A stretch of DNA of 64,000 nucleotides. Source: Methylobacterium tardum (GTDB lineage Bacteria; Pseudomonadota; Alphaproteobacteria; Rhizobiales; Beijerinckiaceae). Positions 17,556 to 26,460 of the stretch are shown here, piece by piece. The stretch is from positions 5,700,001-5,764,000 of the forward strand of contig NZ_CP097484.1 of NCBI RefSeq assembly GCF_023546765.1, written 5' to 3'. The notes under the pieces are model-generated. The model was not told the DNA's origin. It worked only from the letters and a program-made list of their open reading frames with translations, and did not search any database. The position numbers and the translations under genes were made by a program. How positions within the stretch are numbered: the stretch's first letter is position 1; each line of letters starts with the position of its first letter.

Positions 17556-18182
17556 TCAGGGTACGTCGGCGGCAATCCACGCCTGCACGGCTGGGCGGGA
17601 TTGCAGGCGCTGCCGGTACGCGATGAGCGCTGGCGTCGATGGTCGCGCAATGGGCGTCAGGAGCCATCGTTGAAGCGAAAGGCCGACCACCACGTCGGCC
17701 AAGGTGAAGGTGTCGCCGATGACAAAGCCATCGGTCTCGGCCAAGTGCCGCTCCAAAATGAGCATCAAGTCATTCCACCGTTCCACGCTCCGTGCAATCG
17801 CGACCTGATCATGCCTGAAAGCAGGATTCTTTCGGACCAATCCCAGGAAAGCCGCCTGCCAAGCACAATTCAGATCGGCGGCCTGCCAGTCCATCCACTT
17901 TTCCACGGCTGCACGCGCGAACGGACTGTCGGGTAGAAGATCATGCCGGTCTGATTTCGCAATCAGATATCTGCAGATCGTATTGCTCTCCCAGAGGACA
18001 CCCTCCGCGCACACGAGAACGGGAACGAGCCCGTTCGGGTTGAGGGCTCTAAACTCTGGACCTTGCGTGTCTTTGGTCAGAGCCCAGTCGTTTTCGTGCT
18101 CGAAGCTCAACCCGGCCTCGGCCGCGGCCCAAAGAACCTTGCGGACGTTGATCGAGGTCGAGCGGCCGAGGATGCGCATCAT
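17556..18182 (-). CDS. Glutathione S-transferase family protein
   Basis: ATG 18182 (MMRILGRSTSINVRKVLWAA) gives 208 residues. The N-terminal thioredoxin-like half carries Ser/Asn residues at the position where GSTs activate glutathione (RSTSINVRK), then NPNGLVPVLVCAEGVLWESN with the cis-proline and the glutathione-contacting Glu-Ser. The helical C-terminal domain includes GDTFTLADVVVGLSLQRW. The product should be cytosolic and act in conjugation or thiolytic steps. It is 103 bases downstream of the solute-binding protein gene on the same strand, so co-transcription is possible. Confidence 0.85.
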   Translation of the reverse strand: MMRILGRSTSINVRKVLWAAAEAGLSFEHENDWALTKDTQGPEFRALNPNGLVPVLVCAEGVLWESNTICRYLIAKSDRHDLLPDSPFARAAVEKWMDWQAADLNCAWQAAFLGLVRKNPAFRHDQVAIARSVERWNDLMLILERHLAETDGFVIGDTFTLADVVVGLSLQRWLLTPIARPSTPALIAYRQRLQSRPAVQAWIAADVP

Positions 18183-18284
18183 GAACTTGCCTTGGCATAA
18201 GACGTCTGGTCCGGCCATCCGGTGCGGCCCGTCAGAGCCCAACGGCCACCTCCCCGGCCTTCTCATCGGTGACCGGAGTTTCGC

Positions 18285-19856
18285 TCAGGTCTTTCTGATG
18301 TTCCAGAGGATGGGAAATCCGAGGACCCGGCCTGTCAGATTGCGCCTGTAAGAGGTCATGGACCGATAGGAGCCGACAGGTACGTAGACCACTTGGTCGA
18401 GCGCGACTCGCTGCATCTCCGCGCAGAGCGCCTTGCGCGCATGTGTATCCGGAGCAGCGAACCAGGCCGTGCGTAGTTCCTCCAGCTTCGGAATCGACGG
18501 CCAACCGAACCAGGCACCGGCGCCGTTGGCCCTGAGCGGTTGAAGCGCGGCCGGATCAGCATTGTCGAACGACGAGAACGTGGTCAGCAGCACGGACCAG
18601 CCGCCCTTATCGACGGGCTCGCGTGAGACGCGACGCTGGATGACCGTACCCCAGTCGCTCAGGGCCAGATCCACGTTGAAGCCGATACGAGGCAGCAGAT
18701 CGGCCGCGACCTGGGTGATCGCCGAGGGCGCCAGGATGTCCGTCGGACCGATCAGCCGGACCTTCGCGCCGTTATAGCCCGCGGCTCTCAGTGCCGCCCG
18801 CGCCGTCTCGAGGCTACGTGGCCGCGTGAGCACCTCCATGCCGGCATCCGTCGCCATCGGCGTTCCCGGTGTGAAGATCCCGCACCGGTCGTCATAGTTG
18901 GCGGGATCATCACCGGCCACAGCTGCCATGAAGTCGCTCTGGACGATGGCCGGCAGCACCGCCCGGCGCACCTCGACATCGTCGAACGGCGGCTGCAGGT
19001 GGTTCATGCGCAGGATGGCTGGATTGGTAAAGCGGTCGAGCCCTTCCACGACGATGTTGCGATTGCGGGCGAGAAGCTGCTGGAGTTCCGGCGGCGGCTG
19101 CTCGTACCAATCGATCTCGCCGTTCTGCAGCGCGGCCGCCGCAGTGGCGCCGTCGGCGATGATCTGCCACTCGACCCTGTCGAAATGGGCAATTTTGCCG
19201 CCGGCGGTCAGGCTTGGGGCACCGGGAGCGGGCACGTATCCCGCGTGCCGCTCGTAGACCATCAAGCTGCCCGAATTGAACTCGTCCGCCTTCCAGCGGA
19301 ACGGCCCGGAGCCGGTGGCGTCGGTGATCTGCTTGAACGGATCAGTCTGCGCGATCCGCTCCGGCATGATGAAGGCGGGTTGGCTGACGCTCGCCAGCGC
19401 GTTCGGCAGCAGCGGGAAAGGCGCCTTCAAACGGAAGACGATGTTCGCGTCACCGTCGTGCACGATCTCGTCCGTCGCGGCCATCAACGTCTGGCCGAAC
19501 CCGTTCCGCGCGGCCCAGCGCCTGATGCTGGCCACGCAATCCCGCGCGCGGACGGGGGTGCCGTCATGAAAGCGCAGCCCTTCTCGGAGGGCGATCGTCA
19601 CCTTCCGCCCATCCTGCTCGATCCGGTAGCCGGCCGCCATCTGGGGCTGGGGCTGCAGGTCGGCATCGAGGCCGAACAGGGTATCATAAACGATATAGGC
19701 GTGATTGCGCGTCACGATCGCGGTTGTCCAGATCGGGTCGATGGACGTCACGTTCGCCTGGGGCACCATGCGCAGCACTCGGGCGTCCTGCGCTCGGCCG
19801 ACGAGTGGCGCTGCCAGTGTCGAGGCACCTGCGGCGAGGAATGTGCGTCGCTTCAT
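18285..19856 (-). CDS. ABC transporter substrate-binding protein, family 5 (peptide/nickel type)
   Basis: ATG 19856 (MKRRTFLAAGASTLAAPLVG) gives 523 residues, normal for the family. The N-terminus has a twin-arginine-like RRTFLA motif and a hydrophobic core, so it is periplasmic. The body shows SBP_bac_5 hallmarks such as MAAGYRIEQDGRKVTIALRE, LRFHDGTPVRARDCVASIRR and a C-terminal SYRRNLTGRVLGFPILWN. No permease or ATPase of the matching Dpp/Opp type is in the window, so it may feed a transporter encoded elsewhere. A decayed relative lies 450 bases away on the other strand. Confidence 0.88.
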   Translation of the reverse strand: MKRRTFLAAGASTLAAPLVGRAQDARVLRMVPQANVTSIDPIWTTAIVTRNHAYIVYDTLFGLDADLQPQPQMAAGYRIEQDGRKVTIALREGLRFHDGTPVRARDCVASIRRWAARNGFGQTLMAATDEIVHDGDANIVFRLKAPFPLLPNALASVSQPAFIMPERIAQTDPFKQITDATGSGPFRWKADEFNSGSLMVYERHAGYVPAPGAPSLTAGGKIAHFDRVEWQIIADGATAAAALQNGEIDWYEQPPPELQQLLARNRNIVVEGLDRFTNPAILRMNHLQPPFDDVEVRRAVLPAIVQSDFMAAVAGDDPANYDDRCGIFTPGTPMATDAGMEVLTRPRSLETARAALRAAGYNGAKVRLIGPTDILAPSAITQVAADLLPRIGFNVDLALSDWGTVIQRRVSREPVDKGGWSVLLTTFSSFDNADPAALQPLRANGAGAWFGWPSIPKLEELRTAWFAAPDTHARKALCAEMQRVALDQVVYVPVGSYRSMTSYRRNLTGRVLGFPILWNIRKT

Positions 19857-20299
19857 TGTGGCACCCCAGCGAGATGTGTGAGCATAGCAACGGCCAGACC
19901 ATCGCGAGAGCACGCGCGCCATGTCTTTGCGGTCATTGTTGCAATGAGTCCCGATTGTCGCCGAACAACAGCCCGTGAAGCGCCCGGCGCATCCGTTGAG
20001 GGCAACCGTGAGGTTTGCTCCGTGCGTCCCGGATCAGTGCGGTATGCGGCAGCTATCGGCCACCATCAGTAGCTCGCGCCGCTGATCAGATTACCCTGAA
20101 GCCGACGTCGCAGGGGCCTGAGCTGGGTCGACTGCGGAAGTTGACCGCCTAGCGTATGCGAACGATCCGCAATGCGCCCATTCCGATCGTGCAAGTGACC
20201 GCAGTGCCATCCCAGGAACAGACATTCTGTGTCGATGCAACCCGGACCGTCAGCCCGAGGGCACTGGTCCTCGATGCGGTCAGATCAGCCAAATTCTGA
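19857..20299. other. Non-coding gap
   Basis: I see no supported gene. The region separates the substrate-binding protein gene from a decayed relative and should hold the promoter of the former. Confidence 0.4.
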
Positions 20300-20520
20300 G
20301 GCGCCTCCTTCCTGGATTGGACCGCGGCCTCGTTCCTGACGACCTTCGCTTACTTCACCCGCAACTCGGCTACATGGTCTTCGAAACCCTCTACGGCATG
20401 GACGGCGCCTTCCGCGCCACGCCGCAGATGGTCGAGGGCCCACTCGCCGATCGCCGGTACCGTGTCCGTCCCACCGCTCCCGGTGTGTGGGTCCGGAGCG
20501 AACCTCGACGGCGCCACCCT
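20300..20520 (+). pseudogene. Remnant of a family-5 substrate-binding protein
   Basis: DWTAASFLTTFAYFTRN in one frame and LGYMVFETLYGMDGAFRATP followed by QMVEG in another correspond to the segment of the intact protein at 18.3-19.9 kb that reads PIWTTAIVTRNHAYIVYDTL. Only about 70 residues survive, with at least one frameshift and no start. It suggests a former second binding-protein gene next to the racemase-family gene. Confidence 0.5.
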
Positions 20521-20603
20521 GCCACTTCGTGCCGCCCCAACGGAACGATCCTTGCCACCGGCCAGGGCCGGGCTCGCACCGAGGCGCAGGGGAGACAGCC
20601 AAA

Positions 20604-21338
20604 ATGGTGGACATGCGGCCGACGGCCAGGCTCGGAATGCTGACACCGTCCTCGAACAGCATCCTCGAACCGATGACGGCGCGCCTGCTGGCGGAGCAGC
20701 CCGGGATCACGGCCCATTTCGCGCGCCTGCGGGTGACGGAGATCGGCCTGTCGATGGCGGCGCTCGATCAGTTCGACCAGGCGCCGATGCTGGCCGCCTC
20801 CGCGCTGCTGGCTGATGCCCGGGTCGCCGCGATCCTGTGGAACGGCACGGCGGGCGCCTGGCTCGGCTTCGCGAACGATGAGGTCCTGTCTGAGGCGATT
20901 ACGCGGCGGACCGGCGTGCCGGCCTCGACTTCGGCGCTCGCCTTTCGCGACCTGTTCCGAAGGCGCGGGATCAGGCGCGTTGGGCTGGTAACGCCCTATA
21001 CAGGAGAAGTCCAGGCGCGGATCCAGGCGAACTGGCAGACCGACGGGCTCGACTGCTCGGCCGAGCGGCACCTCGGCCTGTCGGAGAATTTCGCCTTCGC
21101 GGAGATCGGGGAGGCCGAGATCGCCGGGATGGTCCGCGCCGTGGCGGCCGAGGGTGCCGAAGCGGCTGCCATCGTCTGCACCAACCTCGCGGGCGCCACC
21201 CTCGCGCCTGCCCTCGAGGCAGAGCTCGGAATCCCGGTCTACGATTCCGTCGCGGTCAGCCTGTGGAAGGCGATGGATCTCGCCGGACTGGGGACCGCGT
21301 CGGTCACCGGGTGGGGCAGCGTCTTCGCGACGGCCTGA
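20604..21338 (+). CDS. Asp/Glu racemase superfamily enzyme (maleate isomerase/arylmalonate decarboxylase-like)
   Basis: ATG 20604 follows GGGGAGA and gives 244 residues. The protein has the duplicated Rossmann-like fold of this superfamily, with PSSNSILEPMTARLLAEQP, LWNGTAGAW and VCTNLAGATLAPALEAELGI. One catalytic-type cysteine is present in AAIVCTNLAG. The position of the first cysteine seen in racemases and maleate isomerases is occupied by Asn-Gly. This single-Cys pattern resembles arylmalonate decarboxylase. It converges with the hydantoin-racemase-like gene and leaves only 10 bases between stops. Substrate unknown; a dicarboxylic acid or cyclic imide product is plausible. Confidence 0.75.
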   Translation: MVDMRPTARLGMLTPSSNSILEPMTARLLAEQPGITAHFARLRVTEIGLSMAALDQFDQAPMLAASALLADARVAAILWNGTAGAWLGFANDEVLSEAITRRTGVPASTSALAFRDLFRRRGIRRVGLVTPYTGEVQARIQANWQTDGLDCSAERHLGLSENFAFAEIGEAEIAGMVRAVAAEGAEAAAIVCTNLAGATLAPALEAELGIPVYDSVAVSLWKAMDLAGLGTASVTGWGSVFATA

Positions 21339-21348
21339 GCGGCTCTTC

Positions 21349-22107
21349 TCAGGCGTCGTCGCCGTCGCCCCGCTCGATCCATCGCCGCAGGGCCGGCGCC
21401 AGTCCGGTGGCGGGCTTGGCCGGAGGCCGTGCGAAGCGGCCCGACCGTGCGGGTCTTGCACCGAGCCGGACCAGCGTCTGCGCCTGCCCCAGGGCGGCTG
21501 CCAGCGGATCGATCAGCGGCACCGGCACGGCGTCGGCGACCCGTGCGGCGAGGCCGGTGAGCGGGGCTCCGGCCAGGATCACCGCGTCGATCCCGTCCTC
21601 GCTGACGGCCCGGTTGGCCAGGGCGACGATCTCGGCCTCCAACTCGTGCTGCACCTCCAAAACCGAACCGAAGGCGGTTGAGACCGCCCGGACGCAGGTG
21701 CAGCGGCCCGACAGGCCGGCGAGCGTGACCGCGTCCTCGTACCAGGGCAGCAGCGTGGTCGAGAAGGTCACAATGCCGAAGCGCTGGCCGAGCTGGCAAG
21801 CGGTGAGCATCGCCGCCTCAGCCATGCCGACGACGGGCAGGTCGAACAGCTCGCGCGCCGCGATAAGCCCGGGGTCGCCGAAGGCCCCGATCACGGCGGC
21901 ATCGTAGCCGGCCTGATGCTCGGCCAGACTCTCGAGCACCGAGGCACCGGCGAGCTGCGCCTCGGCGCGGCTCGCGATGTAGGGTAGGCCCCGGGCGGCC
22001 GTCAGCGCGGTGAGATGCGCATCGGGGGCGAGCGCGGCCGCCGCTTCCCGCTCCATCCGGGCCGTCATGGCGGCCGACGTGTTCGGGTTGACGAGGAGGA
22101 GCCGCAC
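21349..22107 (-). CDS. Hydantoin/allantoin racemase-like protein lacking both cysteines
   Basis: The 252-residue protein opens MRLLLVNPNTSAAMTARMER, the signature of HyuE/allantoin racemases. The two usual catalytic cysteine sites are replaced: the first region reads VIGAFGDPGLIAAREL and the second reads VILAGAPLTGLA. A two-base racemase mechanism with Cys is therefore not possible as written. The protein may be a different isomerase, hydrolase or lyase of this fold. It starts 4 bases after the amidohydrolase stop and is the last gene of the ABC-transporter operon. Confidence 0.8.
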   Translation of the reverse strand: MRLLLVNPNTSAAMTARMEREAAAALAPDAHLTALTAARGLPYIASRAEAQLAGASVLESLAEHQAGYDAAVIGAFGDPGLIAARELFDLPVVGMAEAAMLTACQLGQRFGIVTFSTTLLPWYEDAVTLAGLSGRCTCVRAVSTAFGSVLEVQHELEAEIVALANRAVSEDGIDAVILAGAPLTGLAARVADAVPVPLIDPLAAALGQAQTLVRLGARPARSGRFARPPAKPATGLAPALRRWIERGDGDDA

Positions 22108-22111
22108 GCCG

Positions 22112-23653
22112 TCAGACGCGCGAGCTCGGGCGGTAGAACGGCTCGTGCCGCGACGGGTCGATGTAGTTGGCGTAGAAGCGTTTCGCGTGCGGCAGCAGGG
22201 CTTTGGAGAGTTGGCGCCGCTCGACTTCGTCGTCCGACAGTGCCCGCGACAGGTCGTCGTGAAGCGCCTTTAGGGCGGCGTCTTTGTCGACCCGGGTGAA
22301 GCGCCCGTTGGCGTAGAGTACCTCGCCCTCGCACAGTACGGTGGTGACGCCCCCGGTCTTGGCTCGCTGGATCACCGCGTCGAGGAGCGGCGTCTCCGGG
22401 TCGAGATACGGGTAGGCGATCTGGTCCCAGTCGATCAGCACGAGGTCGGCGCCCCTGCCGACTTCGATCGTGCCCAGGCTGCCGCCGTAGGGGGTGGTGC
22501 GGGCGCCGCCGACGGTCGCCATGCGCAGCACCTGCGCCATGCTCGGCACGTCGGCCTCGTCCATGCCGGGCACCCGGTGGGCGCGCAGCACGAGGCGCAT
22601 CTCTTGGAGCATGTCGCGGTCGTCGTTGATGCCGGCCTCGTCGAGGCCGATCGCGGTGTTGATTCCCTTGGCCTCGAAGCGGTTGAGCGCCGCCACGCCC
22701 GAGCGCAGCCGGAAGTTCGGCGAGCAATTGTGGCAGATGCAGGTGCCGGTCGCGGCGACCCGGTCGATGTCTGATTCGTTCAGCCAGACGCCGTGGCCGA
22801 GCGTTAGGCGAGGCCCAAGCATGCCAAACTGGTCGAGGTACTCGACAGCGGTGCCGCCGCCGCGCTTCTCCGCGTAGGCCTTCTGGTAGGCGGTCTCGAC
22901 GAGGTGCATGTGCATCGGCACGTCGTAGGATTCGGACAGGCCGGCCAGCCCTTCGAGGGCCGCATCGGAGCACCAGTGCAGGTTGGCGGGCGCGAGCTGG
23001 ATCTTGGCCCGCGAGGCACCGGCACGGCCGGCATGAAGGCTGCGGAACAGGGAGAAATTGTCCTCCAACGACATCTGGAAGCGCTCGAACCAGCGCTTCA
23101 TCGGGTCCTGCAGCGAGGCCGGCAGGCTCGCCACGAAATCCATGTCGGCCTGGTAGACGAGGCGGTTCTGGTCGCGGACCGCGAAGCAGTACGAGACCCG
23201 CATGCCGATATCGCGGTAGGCGCGCAGCACCTCGTTGGAGCGCGCCTCGACCTCCTCCAGGCTGCCGGGCATCCAGCCGTGGATGTGCTGGACCGTGGTG
23301 ATCCCGGAGCCGACCATCTCGAAGGCCGAGTACAGGGTGTCGAGGTAGAGGTTCAGGTTGCGCGCCACCATGCGGGTGACGAACCACAGCTCCAGGGGCA
23401 TGTCGGGGGAGCCGAGCTGCACCGGCGTCAGGCCGACATGGTGGTGGCCGTTGACGAAGCCCGGTAGCAGGATCTCGCGGCCGGAGCCGATCACCGGGGC
23501 GTCGGGGTAGCGGGCATGCAGGTCCGCGTAGGTGCCGACCGCCGCGATGATTCCGTCCGTCTGCAGCACCGCGCCGTCGGCGATCTCTTCCCAGCGGTCG
23601 TGGTCGAGGGTGCGGGTGATCATCCGCCGGCTGCGGATCAGCGATGTGGCCAT
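22112..23653 (-). CDS. Amidohydrolase-superfamily deaminase/hydrolase (TRZ/ATZ/SAH-deaminase-like)
   Basis: This 513-residue metal-dependent hydrolase has the HxH metal motif in GFVNGHHHVGLTP (about residue 70). It also has MHMHLVETAYQKAYAE with further His/Glu ligands, a LGHGVWLNESD His, and IGLDEAGINDDRDMLQEMR with the terminal Asp. The pattern matches cytosine/chlorohydrolase-type family members that deaminate or dechlorinate N-heterocycles. It is cytoplasmic. Its operon position, after a NitT/TauT transporter and before a racemase-like gene, suggests ring deamination or opening of an imported N-heterocycle. The exact substrate cannot be read from the sequence. Confidence 0.85.
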   Translation of the reverse strand: MATSLIRSRRMITRTLDHDRWEEIADGAVLQTDGIIAAVGTYADLHARYPDAPVIGSGREILLPGFVNGHHHVGLTPVQLGSPDMPLELWFVTRMVARNLNLYLDTLYSAFEMVGSGITTVQHIHGWMPGSLEEVEARSNEVLRAYRDIGMRVSYCFAVRDQNRLVYQADMDFVASLPASLQDPMKRWFERFQMSLEDNFSLFRSLHAGRAGASRAKIQLAPANLHWCSDAALEGLAGLSESYDVPMHMHLVETAYQKAYAEKRGGGTAVEYLDQFGMLGPRLTLGHGVWLNESDIDRVAATGTCICHNCSPNFRLRSGVAALNRFEAKGINTAIGLDEAGINDDRDMLQEMRLVLRAHRVPGMDEADVPSMAQVLRMATVGGARTTPYGGSLGTIEVGRGADLVLIDWDQIAYPYLDPETPLLDAVIQRAKTGGVTTVLCEGEVLYANGRFTRVDKDAALKALHDDLSRALSDDEVERRQLSKALLPHAKRFYANYIDPSRHEPFYRPSSRV

Positions 23654-23680
23654 GGTTGGGTCCGTTTGATTGGAAAAGGG

Positions 23681-24487
23681 TCAGGCGAGCGCTTCCTGCT
23701 CGGCGAAGGCCCGGTCGACCTCGTCGCGCAAGAGCTCGGTAAGGTGCCGCCGCAGCGCCTCGGCCTCGGGCGAGAACGGGTCGCGCGGGCGGGGCAGGTC
23801 GTTGCGGACGATCGTCTTGATCCGCCCGGGACGGGCAGTGAACACCACCACCCGGTCGGCAAGCGCCACCGCCTCGTCGATGTGGTGCGTCACGAACAGA
23901 GCCGAGGCGCCGCTGTCGCGCCAGACGTCGAGCAGGAAATCCTGCATCTTCTGACGGGTCTGGACGTCGAGCGCCGCGAAGGGCTCGTCCATCAGCATCA
24001 CCTTTGGGCGCATGGCCAGCGCTCGGGCCACCGCCACCCGCTGGCGCATGCCGCCGGACAGCTCGTCCGGCCGCTTGTCGAAGGCCTCGGCGAGGCCGAC
24101 GCGCTGGAGCGCCGCCCGGGCGACGCTCCGGCGCTCGACCTCCGGCACGCCCTTCAGCGACAGGCCGAAGCTGACGTTCTGCCAGACGCTGAGCCAGGGG
24201 AGCAGCGAGGTCTCCTGGAAGATCAGGCTGCGCTCCGGCGACGGCCCGGTGACGGCCTCGCCGAAGGCCAGAAGCTCGCCCCCGGAGGCGGGTTCGAGCC
24301 CGGCGATCAGGTAGAGCAGCGTGCTCTTCCCGCAGCCCGAGGGGCCGAGGAACACCACGAACTCGCCGGGCCGCACGGTGAGGTCGATGTCGCGCAGCGC
24401 CTCGTGGGCGCGGGCGGTGCCGGCCGCCCAGACCTTGGCGACGCCGCGGCAGGAGACGGCGTCCTGGGATGCGGGATCAGAGGCCAA
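23681..24487 (-). CDS. NitT/TauT-type ABC transporter ATP-binding protein
   Basis: This 268-residue ATPase has Walker A (FLGPSGCGKSTLLYLIAG), a Q-loop, the signature LSGGMRQRVAVARALAMRP and Walker B with VMLMDEPFAALDVQTRQKMQ, followed by a switch His in VTHHIDEA. These features match the SsuB/TauB/NrtD group. Its start overlaps the permease end by 11 bases, so the two are coupled. It should energise uptake at the inner membrane of the solute recognised by the binding protein at 25.4-26.5 kb. Confidence 0.93.
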   Translation of the reverse strand: MASDPASQDAVSCRGVAKVWAAGTARAHEALRDIDLTVRPGEFVVFLGPSGCGKSTLLYLIAGLEPASGGELLAFGEAVTGPSPERSLIFQETSLLPWLSVWQNVSFGLSLKGVPEVERRSVARAALQRVGLAEAFDKRPDELSGGMRQRVAVARALAMRPKVMLMDEPFAALDVQTRQKMQDFLLDVWRDSGASALFVTHHIDEAVALADRVVVFTARPGRIKTIVRNDLPRPRDPFSPEAEALRRHLTELLRDEVDRAFAEQEALA

Positions 24488-25403
24488 GGGAGGACCCCGC
24501 GTCGCGCGGCAGCCAGTACAGCAGCCGCCGCTGGACCAGCCGGAACAGCAGGTCGAAGGCGAAGCCGAGCAGGCCGATCAACGTGATGGTGAAGAACACG
24601 AGCGACGGGTTGAAGGTGTTGCGCGCCAGCATGATCACCTGGCCGAGCCCGTAGCCGACGCCGGTCGCCTCGGCGACCAGCACCACCATCCAGGCGCCGA
24701 ACAGGTTGAGGCGCAGCACCGCGAGCAGGCCCGGCAGGATCGCAGGCACGATTACACGCGCGTAGATCTGGCGCTTCGACGCGCCCATGGTGCGGGCGAC
24801 ATTGATGTAGTTCCGGTTGACTCCGTCGATCTGCTGGATGGTCGAGAGCACCATCGTGAAGAACAGGGCGATGAACACCATAAAGATCGCCGGCGCGTTG
24901 CCGATCCCGAACATGAAGATCGCCACCGGCAGCCACGCGATCGGCGAGACCGGCGCCAGGAGCGTGATGGTCGGCAGAGTCAGACGCTCGAACAGCTTGA
25001 AGTAGCGGATCGCGACGCCGACCAGGATCGACAGAGAGGCCGCCAGGGCGAGGCCCGCCAGCACGCGGCCGGTAGAGGCGAGCACCGTGATCAGCACCGC
25101 CATGGCGGGGCTCGGGCCGGTATTCATCCCGGTGCCGATCTGCCAGCGCTGCGCGGTGTTGAAGAAGCGCGCCTGCTCGGCGAGGTTGCCGAGGAAGATG
25201 TGCGGCGGCGGCAGGAGCTTGGCGTCGGCGATGCCGAGCGCCCAGAGCAGCTCCCAGAGACCGGCGAAGCAGCCGACCGAGACCAGCATCCAGCCGGTCC
25301 GCTGCAGGAGCGGGACGAGCCCGTCGGGCAGCGCGAGGCGCTGACCGAACGGGAGGCGCGGCCGGACGTGCGGGACGGCGGCGCGGGCGAGATCGACGGC
25401 CAT
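24477..25403 (-). CDS. NitT/TauT-type ABC transporter permease
   Basis: The 308-residue protein has about six membrane segments (for example GWMLVSVGCFAGLWELLWAL and ITLLAPVSPIAWLPVAIFMF). The cytoplasmic EAA-type loop is seen around ARTMGASKRQIYARVIVPAI and is followed by LPG. An N-terminal extension of about 35 residues precedes the first helix. It overlaps the ATPase gene and starts 4 bases after the binding-protein stop, so the three form one transport operon. Confidence 0.92.
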   Translation of the reverse strand: MAVDLARAAVPHVRPRLPFGQRLALPDGLVPLLQRTGWMLVSVGCFAGLWELLWALGIADAKLLPPPHIFLGNLAEQARFFNTAQRWQIGTGMNTGPSPAMAVLITVLASTGRVLAGLALAASLSILVGVAIRYFKLFERLTLPTITLLAPVSPIAWLPVAIFMFGIGNAPAIFMVFIALFFTMVLSTIQQIDGVNRNYINVARTMGASKRQIYARVIVPAILPGLLAVLRLNLFGAWMVVLVAEATGVGYGLGQVIMLARNTFNPSLVFFTITLIGLLGFAFDLLFRLVQRRLLYWLPRDAGSSLGL

Positions 25404-25407
25404 CCGC

Positions 25408-26460
25408 TCAGGCCGACTTCAGCTTGAGCTTGCTGTAGAGGTCCGGGTTCTCGGCGATGACCTGCTCCAGCAGGGTCCAGTCGATCGCGTCGCGGCCGGG
25501 CTTCTTCTTGATGTAGCCCATCTCGGCCACGGAATCGGTCCGGTCGAGGATGAACTGCGTCTGGTTGCGGGCGTCCACCACCGAGGGCTGCCGGCCCATG
25601 GCGAGCTGGGCGTTGCTCATTGAGGTCTTGTAGTAGGAGCCGACGAGCTTGTTCAGGGCGGCCTGGGGGTCGCCCTCCGCCATCGCCTGGGCCTTCATCA
25701 TGCCCTTGATCAGGGCCTTCACGGCGGCCGGGTTCTTGGCGATCAGCTCGTTGCGGACCGCCAGCACGCAGTCGGTGTAGCCCTTGCCGTAGATGTCGGT
25801 GCCGTCAGAGAGCTTGACCGCGCCCTTCACGTCGGTGAGCAGCGCCGTGCCGTAGGGCTCGATGGTCGAGATGATGTCCAGCGCCCCGGCGCGGAACGCT
25901 TCCACGGCCTCCGGGGTCGAGCCCATGTAGCGGACGGTGATGTCCTTGAAGGCGACACCGTTCTTCTTCAGCCAGTCGTAGGGCAACACCTCGAGCGTAT
26001 CGAGCTGGAAGGTGCCAAGCGTCTTGCCCTTGAGCTTCTCCGGACTGTCGAGGCCGGGCTGGGCCACGAGCACGCAGCCCTCGATGCCGCCGCCCGCAAC
26101 GATCGTCACCGGGGCGCCGGCGTCGTATAGCGCCATGAAGCTGGTGTAGGGCATCACGCCGGCATCGACCTGGCCCATCCCGAGGAAGGTGACCTGATCC
26201 GAGAAGGTCGGCGTGTTGACGAAGTCGATGGTGAGCCCGTCATCCTTGGCGAGCTGCATCGCCTCGGCCAGGAAGAAGTTCAGGTTGCAGAAACCGGTGC
26301 CGTGGGTCGCCCGGATGCCGGTGGCCGCCGCGGCCGGGCTCGTCAGTCCCGGGCCCACCGCCAGGGTCAGCGCGGCGGCGGTCCCGCCGAGGAAGCGCCT
26401 GCGGCTGGGCTTGAACCGCGAGAAGTCGGGGACGCGATAATCGCCGTGACGGTCGCACAT
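25408..26460 (-). CDS. NMT1/THI5-like periplasmic substrate-binding protein
   Basis: This 350-residue protein has a twin-arginine signal (SRRRFLGGTAAALTLAVGPG, about residues 19-38). It is followed by the SsuA/ThiY-like fold with GFCNLNFFLAEAMQLAKDDG, VDAGVMPYTSFMALYDAGAP and EAFRAGALDIISTIEPYGTA. Tat export suggests folding in the cytoplasm. It is the first gene of the minus-strand operon. Relatives bind taurine, alkanesulfonates, pyrimidine precursors or riboflavin-like rings. Given the downstream amidohydrolase, an N-heterocycle is plausible, but this is inference. Confidence 0.9.
   Translation of the reverse strand: MCDRHGDYRVPDFSRFKPSRRRFLGGTAAALTLAVGPGLTSPAAAATGIRATHGTGFCNLNFFLAEAMQLAKDDGLTIDFVNTPTFSDQVTFLGMGQVDAGVMPYTSFMALYDAGAPVTIVAGGGIEGCVLVAQPGLDSPEKLKGKTLGTFQLDTLEVLPYDWLKKNGVAFKDITVRYMGSTPEAVEAFRAGALDIISTIEPYGTALLTDVKGAVKLSDGTDIYGKGYTDCVLAVRNELIAKNPAAVKALIKGMMKAQAMAEGDPQAALNKLVGSYYKTSMSNAQLAMGRQPSVVDARNQTQFILDRTDSVAEMGYIKKKPGRDAIDWTLLEQVIAENPDLYSKLKLKSA

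Noticed and set aside
24321..25427. A 368-codon plus-strand frame opposite the ABC transporter
   Set aside because: Antisense to the permease and ATPase with Walker motifs; composition is typical of a shadow frame.
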